Translations under genes and position numbers: made by a program
Notes under the pieces: generated by a model
What the model was told of the DNA's origin: nothing
What the model saw: the letters and a program-made list of their open reading frames with translations, nothing else
Databases searched by the model: none
Shown: positions 34,863 through 41,465 of the stretch, piece after piece
Layout of the letters: each line of letters starts with the position of its first letter
Numbering within the stretch: the first letter of the stretch is position 1
Assembly (NCBI GenBank): GCA_018268915.1
Contig: JAFDVQ010000001.1
Span: 186,001 to 250,000, forward strand
DNA from: Acidobacteriota bacterium
GTDB lineage: Bacteria > Acidobacteriota > Terriglobia > Terriglobales > Acidobacteriaceae
DNA: 64,000 nt
Direction of reading: 5' to 3'

Positions 34863-35357
34863 TCACAGGTTTGCTTCAACGCCATGCGCCAGTGCCACCA
34901 GCGCCTGCGCGCTCTCAGAATTTGCTTGATAGGCGACAATACGTACGAGGTGCGCGCCTTTGCGGAAGATCACACTCTGTGTGTATTGCAATGCCTCGTC
35001 GCCGACGCCGATCGTCTTCGCATCCTTTGTCTGGCCGCGTTCGAGGATGGTTTGAGCGCCATCCGGCCCGCTCATCGTGTACACATCCACCACTGCCTCG
35101 AGTTGACCCTTGTACTTGTAGTCGGACGTCGAGGTCGAGACCACCCCGGCCTGAATGTACTGCTCTGAGTCCCCGTCGATGTACTGCCACAAATCTTTGG
35201 GCTCAAATGTGCGGGTCTCGCTTGCCTTCTCCCAGCCGGCAACCGCTCCAGATCCGGGAAAAGGATTCGCAGTCGTCTTTTTGCATCCTGCAAGAGAGCC
35301 TGCGGCAACCCCCGCAAGAGCCGCAACAATCAGAAACATCAGGGCGAACTTCTTCAT
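34863..35357 (-). CDS. DUF6599-like lipoprotein
   Basis: A 164-residue lipoprotein (signal KFALMFLIVAALAGVAAGSLAGC, lipobox SLAGC). The mature part contains FEPKDLWQYIDGDSEQYI and VDVYTMSGPDGAQTIL, which resemble DUF6599 proteins; the function of that family is not known to me. It is encoded 13 bases after the polyferredoxin gene and 26 bases before DUF362 protein B, so it is firmly inside the cluster. It may be an accessory or structural partner of the exported complex. The family call is by recall of the WQYIDG motif. Confidence 0.7.
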   Translation of the reverse strand: MKKFALMFLIVAALAGVAAGSLAGCKKTTANPFPGSGAVAGWEKASETRTFEPKDLWQYIDGDSEQYIQAGVVSTSTSDYKYKGQLEAVVDVYTMSGPDGAQTILERGQTKDAKTIGVGDEALQYTQSVIFRKGAHLVRIVAYQANSESAQALVALAHGVEANL

Positions 35358-35370
35358 ATAGCTTTGTCCC

Positions 35371-37011
35371 TCAACTTCTTTTCAATAAGATCTGGCTGCT
35401 CGGCGATCGGCTCTCTCCGATGCTCGTGACATAAACCGCAGGCCTTTCTTGCAGCGGACACGCATATTCACAAGCCCCGCACCCAACGCATCGGCTCGGA
35501 TCTACACGCGGCTGCTTCAGCGTTTTTGCCTTTCCCGCGGAGTCGACGACCTGAGCCTCCTCGACGTAGATGGCCTTCGGCGAAACCGGACACCACTCCT
35601 CGCAGACAATGCATTCTGTCGCCATCGCCCAAGGCAGGCACCGGCCGCGATCGTAAAAAGCCGTCCCCAGCCGCACCGGCTGGCTATTCTGGGTTGCTCC
35701 ACCCGCAACCCATCCCTTCTCCTTCGAAGTGATCTGCCAGATGGCTCCGGTCGGGCACACTTCGGAGCAGAGAACACAACTCGGTTCGCAGTAGCCGATC
35801 TTCGGGACCAGCGTCGGCGTCCACAAACCTTCCATTCCCGCTTCTGTAAGCGTCGGCTGCAGCGAATTGTTTGGACACACCTTCATGCACTCGCCACAGC
35901 GGATGCAGCGTGAGAGAAAGTCAGGCTCATCGAGTGAACCCGGAGGTCGAATCAGCCGCTCGTGCCTGCTCTTTCCCAGGCCCGTATTGGCGCGGAGTAT
36001 CGGAACCGCCGCCACTCCTGCAGCAAGTCCAGTTACAGTGCGCCGTCGCCCCAGATCAGGTGACGCGACCTCATGCTCCCTGCGGAAGAACCGAAATTCA
36101 AGACTTTCATGAGGGCAGCTTCCCACGCAGTTCATGCACATCAGGCATTCCGATTTACGCCAAGGGACGCCCCCGATCGGGTCGTCTCCTCCCTGGCAAT
36201 CGAGCAGGCACCGGTTGCACTTGTCGCAGCTCGATGCGTCCTTATGCAATCCAAGAATCGACCAGCGCGAGACTGCTCCGAGCAAAGCTCCCAGGGGGCA
36301 GATCGAACGGCACCAGAAGCGTGTCACTCTCATGCTGGCCCAGAGAATCACCAGGAACAGCAGACCAAACACAATCGCCTGGTTGAAGTGAGCCTGGCGA
36401 AGGTCAAGGACTGTGCGTTGCAATCCAGTGCTCGCGTAGGCGCCGAACATCTTGATGACATGAACGTGGCTATGCTCCAGAGGGACGAGCAGGGCGCGCG
36501 TTCCCAGGTTGACGGCAGGAAGCAGCGCGAGCCCGATCGACCGCACGAGAAGACTGAACGGATCAAGCGTCCCAATCACCATCGATCCGAATACTGCGGC
36601 AATCAGCCCAGCAATCAGAACCACGTACTTGATCGTCTGCCAGCGCTTGTAGCGATTCGATTCGATTCGCTGCTTGCCCCGCTTTGCTTCGGACTTGAGG
36701 CTGCCCACCAGGTGTTGCAGGGTGCCCATCGGGCAGATCCATCCGCAGAAGAATCGACCCAGAAAAATCGTCGGCATCAGAATCACGAGGCTCAGAACCA
36801 GCCCCCGATAGAGGGCATGGGTCGCCAGTGCATTCGAGATCGCTACCAGCGGGTCCAGCAGGAAGAACATCCGCACCGGCCCGCGCATATGGATGTCGGC
36901 GGAGCCCGTCGAGCCCGGACGCATTGTCGTAAGAATCAGAAGCGCGAGGAACAGCAGCAGAAAGAAAGTCTGCGAGACTCTGCGATAGTGCGGCAGTCTG
37001 GAGTGTGCCAC
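35371..37011 (-). CDS. NapH-NapG-like fused membrane polyferredoxin
   Basis: A 546-residue electron-transfer protein with six predicted [4Fe-4S] sites. The first 300 residues look like NapH: membrane helices, two CxxxCP motifs (FCGWICP at 88-94, WCRSICP at 233-239), then two ferredoxin-type clusters (CDKCNRCLLDC; CLMCMNCVGSCP). At 322-340 a twin-arginine motif plus hydrophobic segment (GRRRTVTGLAAGVAAVPIL) resembles the start of NapG. Four further clusters follow (CIRCGECMKVCP; CEPSCVLCSEVCP; CIVCEEWCP with an upstream Cys; CVGCGACEYACP). NapGH passes quinol electrons to the periplasm. The GTG start has its ribosome site inside a hairpin. No nitrate reductase gene is near. Confidence 0.85.
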   Translation of the reverse strand: MAHSRLPHYRRVSQTFFLLLFLALLILTTMRPGSTGSADIHMRGPVRMFFLLDPLVAISNALATHALYRGLVLSLVILMPTIFLGRFFCGWICPMGTLQHLVGSLKSEAKRGKQRIESNRYKRWQTIKYVVLIAGLIAAVFGSMVIGTLDPFSLLVRSIGLALLPAVNLGTRALLVPLEHSHVHVIKMFGAYASTGLQRTVLDLRQAHFNQAIVFGLLFLVILWASMRVTRFWCRSICPLGALLGAVSRWSILGLHKDASSCDKCNRCLLDCQGGDDPIGGVPWRKSECLMCMNCVGSCPHESLEFRFFRREHEVASPDLGRRRTVTGLAAGVAAVPILRANTGLGKSRHERLIRPPGSLDEPDFLSRCIRCGECMKVCPNNSLQPTLTEAGMEGLWTPTLVPKIGYCEPSCVLCSEVCPTGAIWQITSKEKGWVAGGATQNSQPVRLGTAFYDRGRCLPWAMATECIVCEEWCPVSPKAIYVEEAQVVDSAGKAKTLKQPRVDPSRCVGCGACEYACPLQERPAVYVTSIGESRSPSSQILLKRS

Positions 37012-37018
37012 AGGTTGT

Positions 37019-37058
37019 CCCTCGGCGACCGGCTACACCAAATCATTGGTGGCCGAGG
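37019..37058 (-). promoter_or_regulatory. Hairpin that could hide the ribosome site of the polyferredoxin gene
   Basis: On the minus strand CCTCGGC (37058-37052) pairs with GCCGAGG (37026-37020), and an inner CACCAA/TTGGTG stem lies between them with a one-sided 9-base bulge. The 3' arm contains the GAGGG ribosome-binding site of the GTG start at 37011. Read on the plus strand the same sequence ends in TTTTT and would be a terminator, but no plus-strand gene precedes it. Confidence 0.5.
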
Positions 37059-37145
37059 TTTTTCCAGACAGTGATTGTGATCACTTCAAGCGGCAGAAGG
37101 CCAGGAGTTCGGAAGTGCGTCGGCTGAGAAACTCAGATGGCCCGA

Positions 37146-37895
37146 CTAGTCCAAGTGATTGATGAGGGATGCGATACACGCCGCCCCGAACCCGTTATCG
37201 ATATTCACCACGCAGACATTCGGCGAGCACGTATTCAGCATTCCCAGCAAGGCCGCAACTCCGCCAAACGACGCGCCATAGCCCACGCTGGTAGGCACGG
37301 CAAGCACGGGCGCCTGCACCAGCCCTGCCACGACTGTGGGCAGCGCGCCTTCCATTCCGGCGCAGACAATGAGTACCCGCGCGGACTGCAGCGACTGCTT
37401 CTGCGCCAGCAGCCGGTGAATTCCCGCGACTCCCACATCGGCAATCAACTCGGTGGTGTTGCCCATCAGCCTCGTCGTGATCGCCGCCTCTTCGGCAACG
37501 GGCAGGTCGCTGGTCCCTGCGCAGACAACACACACCGTGCCTTTGCCTGCGGGGGCCTTGGTCTGCTCCAGAGTGATCGCACGAGCAGCTTCATGATAGG
37601 TAGCACGAGGTTCAGCGCTGGTTACTGCATCGAAGCACTCCCGTGACGCGCGGGTAGCGAGCACGTTGCCTCCGGCCTTTGCCATGTGGGCGAAGATTCG
37701 GGCGACCTGCTCTGGTGTCTTGCCCGCAGCGAAAATCACCTCGGGCATGCCAGTCCGCAGAGCGCGATGATGATCGAGCTTCGCGAATCCAAGATCCTCA
37801 AACGGAAGATCCTTCAGCCGTTCCAGCGCGTCGGGAACAGACGTCCGGTTCGATTGCACATCATTGAGCAGCGCTTCAATCTGCGAGCGGTTCAT
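37146..37895 (-). CDS. larB: Nickel-pincer cofactor biosynthesis protein LarB
   Basis: Carboxylates and hydrolyses nicotinic acid adenine dinucleotide to start nickel-pincer nucleotide (NPN) synthesis. The 249-residue protein has the PurE-like C-terminal half: VCVVCAGTSDLPVAEEA, ADVGVAGIHRLL, AGMEGALPTVVAGLV, PTSVGYGASFGG and the final NIDNGFGAA. The N-terminal FAKLDHHRALRTGMPEVIFAAGKT also matches LarB. Its ATG shares one base with the larC stop (TGATG), showing coupled translation. The next gene downstream is the polyferredoxin, 134 bases away. Confidence 0.95.
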   Translation of the reverse strand: MNRSQIEALLNDVQSNRTSVPDALERLKDLPFEDLGFAKLDHHRALRTGMPEVIFAAGKTPEQVARIFAHMAKAGGNVLATRASRECFDAVTSAEPRATYHEAARAITLEQTKAPAGKGTVCVVCAGTSDLPVAEEAAITTRLMGNTTELIADVGVAGIHRLLAQKQSLQSARVLIVCAGMEGALPTVVAGLVQAPVLAVPTSVGYGASFGGVAALLGMLNTCSPNVCVVNIDNGFGAACIASLINHLD

Positions 37896-39232
37896 CAGCG
37901 CTCCTCCTCGCGAGCGGCAAACATTCTGCGAGCTTGATCGGTAATCACTTTCAGCGGGACAGAGTGCTCCGTCGCCAGCCTCCGGCAGTCTTCATATTCA
38001 GGAGCCGCGTTCGCGACTTCGCCCGAAGGCCACCGCGCAATCTTGATGCGCACAGGTCCCCACTCCGTCTGCACTTCCTTGAACTCCCTCGCCAGCGACA
38101 CTTTGTTTTCTATCCGCCAGTGCAAGCCAATCGTGGTTGTCTCGCGGAACAGCAAATCGCGAAGGGAAACAATACGCTCCGGATGGCACAACACGGTTAA
38201 CTGAACTCCGGTACGGCCCTTCTTCATCTGCACTGGGATGCGGTAAACGTCCCACGCGCCTGCTTCCAGCAGAAGTTCGCTGACATAGGCGATCAACTGG
38301 GGGCTGGAGTCGTCGATAACTGTCTCCATGATCGCGATTGACTCCGCCGTGTTCGGTTGTGCAGCATCCTCTCCCACCAGCAGACGCAGCAGATTCGGCT
38401 GGCCGGGTGTATCGCGGCCCCCAGCACCGTACCCCGTAGATGCGACTCGAATCGCCGGGATCGACGCGAACTCCACTTCAAGCATGCGAACAATCGCCGC
38501 GCCTGTTGGCGTCACGCGTTCCATCGCCGGCCCCGCAGAGTAGATCGGCGCATCGCCGAGCAAAGCAAGCGTCGCCGGAGCCGGCACCGGCAGCGTCCCG
38601 TGCGCACAAACCACAGTTCCACTGCCCACATTCAAAGGCGAGCACATCCATCGGTCTACCTTCAGGTGCTCGCTCCCCACCGCCGAGCAGACAATGTCCA
38701 CAATCGTGTCCACCGCTCCGACTTCGTGGAAATGCACCTTCTCGATCGGCATCGAATGAATCCGCGCTTCCGCTTCCCCCAGCATCTGAAACGCCCGAGA
38801 CGCCCGCGCCTTGACTCTTTCCGACAACGCCGCCGACTCAATAATCCCCAGGATCGTTGACAGCGAACGGTGCACGTGGTGTGTGTGCTGATGCGTGTGA
38901 ACCGTCCCATCCGCGTGCCGGTGTTCGTGCTCATGATGATCGTGCGCGTGAGAATGTTCGTGCTGATGATCATTCTCCTTGTGGCTGTGTGGATGCTCAT
39001 GCTGATGATCCTGCACCGGATGAGCGTGGTCGTGTTGCTCATCCGTGATCACGTCGATCTTGGTTCCACTCAACCCGCCGCGCATCACCTTTCGGCATTC
39101 GAGGCGCGCTCCTACATTCAACGCAGCAGTCGTGCTGTCCAGCAGGGAGAAGGGGACTCCGGCGTCCACAAGCGCGCCAAGAAACATGTCGCCCGATATG
39201 CCTGAGAAGCATTCAAGATACGCAATTCGCAT
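37895..39232 (-). CDS. larC: Nickel insertion protein LarC with His-rich region
   Basis: Inserts nickel into the pincer nucleotide in a CTP-dependent reaction. The ATG at 39232 gives 445 residues; a TTG precedes it. The N-terminus RIAYLECFSGISGDMFLGAL is diagnostic. Residues about 66-126 contain 24 histidines, many as His-Glu-His or Asp-His, a likely nickel reservoir. KVHFHEVGAVDTIVDIV and the C-terminal half (ETVIDDSSPQLIAYVSELLLEAGAWDVY split here as read) are in one continuous frame. In Lactiplantibacillus plantarum larC1 and larC2 are joined by a ribosomal frameshift; here no frameshift is needed. It overlaps larB by one base. Confidence 0.95.
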   Translation of the reverse strand: MRIAYLECFSGISGDMFLGALVDAGVPFSLLDSTTAALNVGARLECRKVMRGGLSGTKIDVITDEQHDHAHPVQDHQHEHPHSHKENDHQHEHSHAHDHHEHEHRHADGTVHTHQHTHHVHRSLSTILGIIESAALSERVKARASRAFQMLGEAEARIHSMPIEKVHFHEVGAVDTIVDIVCSAVGSEHLKVDRWMCSPLNVGSGTVVCAHGTLPVPAPATLALLGDAPIYSAGPAMERVTPTGAAIVRMLEVEFASIPAIRVASTGYGAGGRDTPGQPNLLRLLVGEDAAQPNTAESIAIMETVIDDSSPQLIAYVSELLLEAGAWDVYRIPVQMKKGRTGVQLTVLCHPERIVSLRDLLFRETTTIGLHWRIENKVSLAREFKEVQTEWGPVRIKIARWPSGEVANAAPEYEDCRRLATEHSVPLKVITDQARRMFAAREEER

Positions 39233-39268
39233 CAAGATGATTGTAAGCGGGTGAGGAACGCCCTGTGA

Positions 39269-40135
39269 TCAGGCCCCGCGGCGAAGGAGAACGTCTGCAG
39301 GCAGGACGGCATTGAGCGATCCGGAGCGGAATCCGGTGCAGTCCAGCGTGACGTATTTGAAGCCTGCTTTGCGAATCTCTGCAGAGATGACATCCATCAT
39401 TTCCATTGTCAGCGCGCGCGGCATCTCCGTCCGCGAAATCTCGACGCGTGCCGTCTCCCCGTGATGACGAACGCGGAATTCCCTGAAGCCAAGCTGCCGC
39501 ATGCTCTCTTCGCCGCGCTCGATCTGATCAAGCACCTCGCGAGTCACCGTGCGCCCGTACTCGACGCGTGAAGAAAGGCACGGAGCTGCAGGCCGATCCC
39601 ACAGTGTGTAACCCGCCTCTTTCGCGAGCGATCGGATCTCCAGCTTGGTGAGGCCGGCATGAGCAAGAGGCGCAAGCACCTTGTGTTCCTCAGCTGCGCG
39701 CTGTCCAGGTCGGTAGTCGCGGCGATCGTCAGCATTCATGCCGTAGGCGATGTGCTGAAATCCGAGACCCGCGCTCAGTTTCTTCATGCTTTCGAACAGC
39801 TCGGCCTTGCAGTGGAAGCACCGGTTCGCGTCATTGCGCTGATACTCAGGTTTACTCAGCTCTTCCGTCTGGATGATGCATAGCGGGATGCCATGAGCTT
39901 CGGCGAACTCCCTCGCGTGTTCCATGTCCCGCCGGGCGAGGCTTGCCGAGTCGGCTAGAACCGCCAGCATCCGATTTCCGAGCACACGATGCGCCACCGC
40001 AGCCAGAAAGGCCGAGTCCACGCCTCCGGAGTAGGCCACCATCACCGATCCAAGCGAACGCAGGCGATCTTCGAGCGCGCTCAGCTTGCTGGCTGCCGCC
40101 GATGAGTCGAACGTGGTCGCAGGCAAGGTCGACAC
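39269..40135 (-). CDS. larE: Pincer cofactor sulfur transferase LarE
   Basis: ATP-dependent enzyme that adds sulfur to the pincer nucleotide. The 288-residue protein has the PP-loop SGGVDS (residues 36-41), RCFHCKAELF (Cys106, Cys109) and RPAAPCLSSRVEYG, which contains Cys186, equivalent to the sacrificial sulfur-donor Cys176 of L. plantarum LarE. The three-cysteine iron-sulfur type of LarE is therefore not obvious here. The GTG start has no ribosome site, but a TATAAT box lies 7 bases upstream, so the mRNA may be leaderless. First gene of the lar operon; larC begins 36 bases after its stop. Confidence 0.93.
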   Translation of the reverse strand: MSTLPATTFDSSAAASKLSALEDRLRSLGSVMVAYSGGVDSAFLAAVAHRVLGNRMLAVLADSASLARRDMEHAREFAEAHGIPLCIIQTEELSKPEYQRNDANRCFHCKAELFESMKKLSAGLGFQHIAYGMNADDRRDYRPGQRAAEEHKVLAPLAHAGLTKLEIRSLAKEAGYTLWDRPAAPCLSSRVEYGRTVTREVLDQIERGEESMRQLGFREFRVRHHGETARVEISRTEMPRALTMEMMDVISAEIRKAGFKYVTLDCTGFRSGSLNAVLPADVLLRRGA

Positions 40136-40141
40136 AGAGCG

Positions 40142-40147
40142 ATTATA
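40142..40147 (-). promoter_or_regulatory. Candidate -10 box for larE
   Basis: On the minus strand a perfect TATAAT is centred about 10 bases before the GTG at 40135, so transcription would begin at or next to the start codon. I see no good TTGACA-like box at 16-18 bases spacing, so the promoter is only partly supported. The rest of the divergent gap, to 40282, holds a GC-rich stretch and a TATACT near 40247 that may serve the rightward gene. Confidence 0.4.
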
Positions 40148-40282
40148 CCCGTGACCTTAGATGCCGCGATTACATGCGGAGCCGGATGCAACCGCGACCT
40201 TGCCCTGGCAAAACGCAGCAGGGTGCCCGGGCGGGCAGCAATCCTGTATACTCCACTCGATTCCAATTCAGGGAGGGTGTGT

Positions 40283-40804
40283 ATGCGGTTTCAGGCAATC
40301 ATGAGGGGCGTGTGCGCGGCGGCGCTCGGCTTGGCGGTCATATCTTCGCCGATCCGGGCTCTCGCGCAAGGCGGCGACACAATCTTGAAGCCGGCTGATA
40401 CCCAGAAACTGCTTCCGGCAAGCGTCTATTACAAGGCTCAGTCTGCTCCCACCCAGTTGCGTAACTCCGGTGGCATCAAGTTCTCTGACGGCTTTTACGT
40501 CCTGTCCACCCTCGTCGACACGAGTGGCTACTCAAGCGATGTTGCTGCTAAGTACCAGGCTTACTTCATCACCGAGGTGCCGCTGAAGTTCGGCAGTGAG
40601 ACGCTGCCCGCCGGGATCTACGGCGTTGGTTTCATTCCGGGCGACAAATTCATCGTCACCGACGTTGGCGCGCACGATATTTTCACCGTTGGTTCGCAAA
40701 CCGACGAAGCGATCAAGCGGCCAACGCCCCTGCAGGTCATGGCCGACCCGGGTGGCGGGTTCAGGCTTTACTCCGGGCGCAAGTTCGTCAAGTTTTCCCG
40801 GTAG
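40283..40804 (+). CDS. Hypothetical exported protein
   Basis: No family recognised. The ATG at 40283 follows a GGGAGGGTG ribosome site and opens a signal peptide (FQAIMRGVCAAALGLAVISSPIRALA), leaving a mature protein of about 145 residues. It is rich in small beta-forming elements (YKAQSAPTQLRNSGGIKF, TLPAGIYGVGFIPGDKFIVTDVG, DPGGGFRLYSGRKFVKFSR), with no cysteines after the signal. The layout, with LPAGIYGVGF, recalls small acidobacterial periplasmic proteins that are annotated only as hypothetical. It is transcribed away from larE and ends at a terminator, so it is monocistronic. Confidence 0.65.
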   Translation: MRFQAIMRGVCAAALGLAVISSPIRALAQGGDTILKPADTQKLLPASVYYKAQSAPTQLRNSGGIKFSDGFYVLSTLVDTSGYSSDVAAKYQAYFITEVPLKFGSETLPAGIYGVGFIPGDKFIVTDVGAHDIFTVGSQTDEAIKRPTPLQVMADPGGGFRLYSGRKFVKFSR

Positions 40805-40862
40805 AAGTACCTCCCTGGGGACACAGGGACGAAAAGAAAGCAAACGTAGCATGGCTATGAAG

Positions 40863-40889
40863 CGCGGATCTTCGGGTCCGCGTTTTTTT
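40863..40889 (+). terminator. Terminator after the hypothetical exported protein
   Basis: CGCGGA (40863-40868) pairs with TCCGCG (40877-40882), with a TCTTCGGG loop that may add one more pair, followed by seven Ts. Confidence 0.85.
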
Positions 40890-40988
40890 GTTGATTTCTC
40901 CCTTGAGACGCCTGTGATTCTGAGCACATTCTGTAGCGCTGCGGGCTCCTTATCCTGACCTCTATTCCGCGGAATGCGAGGTCTCTCC

Positions 40989-41456
40989 ATGCCTCTGAAA
41001 CTGATTGTGAACAAGGAAGAGAAGACGGTCGACGTCGCGCCGGATACGCCTCTTCTCTGGGTCCTGCGTGATCATCTGAACCTGAAAGGCGCCAAATACG
41101 GCTGCGGCATCGGTGTCTGTGGAGCCTGCACAGTCCTAGTTGACGGACGCCCGGTGCGCTCCTGCATGACGCATGCCGGATCAGTTGCCGGCCAGCAGAT
41201 CACCACCATCGAAGGTCTTTCGCCCGAAGGACAGCACGCAGTCCAGAAAGCCTGGGAAGAAGTGGACGTTGCCCAGTGCGGCTATTGCCAGTCCGGGCAG
41301 ATTCTTGCCGCTGCCGCTCTCCTCAATCGCAATCCGCATCCGACCGACGCCGAAATCGACGCAGCCATGAACGGCAACCTCTGCCGCTGCGGAACCTATC
41401 CGCGCATCCGGGAAGCCATCCACCACGCTGCCGGCGCTACCGCCGAACAAAAATAG
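40989..41456 (+). CDS. Isoquinoline 1-oxidoreductase-type alpha subunit (2Fe-2S)
   Basis: Small iron-sulfur subunit of a two-subunit molybdenum hydroxylase (IorA/CoxS type). The ATG at 40989 has GAGG seven bases upstream; 155 residues. The plant-type cluster ligands appear as [15 protein letters not shown] with an upstream GC, and the second cluster as [10 protein letters not shown] and [11 protein letters not shown]. It carries electrons from the molybdenum subunit to an external acceptor. The Mo subunit gene follows after 9 bases. No FAD subunit is present, as expected for the IorAB branch. Confidence 0.93.
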   Translation: MPLKLIVNKEEKTVDVAPDTPLLWVLRDHLNLKGAKYGCGIGVCGACTVLVDGRPVRSCMTHAGSVAGQQITTIEGLSPEGQHAVQKAWEEVDVAQCGYCQSGQILAAAALLNRNPHPTDAEIDAAMNGNLCRCGTYPRIREAIHHAAGATAEQK

Positions 41457-41465
41457 GAGGCCGTC

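Noticed and set aside
37021..37065. Plus-strand terminator at 37 kb
   Set aside because: No plus-strand gene ends upstream; the structure makes more sense as a leader hairpin of the minus-strand polyferredoxin gene.
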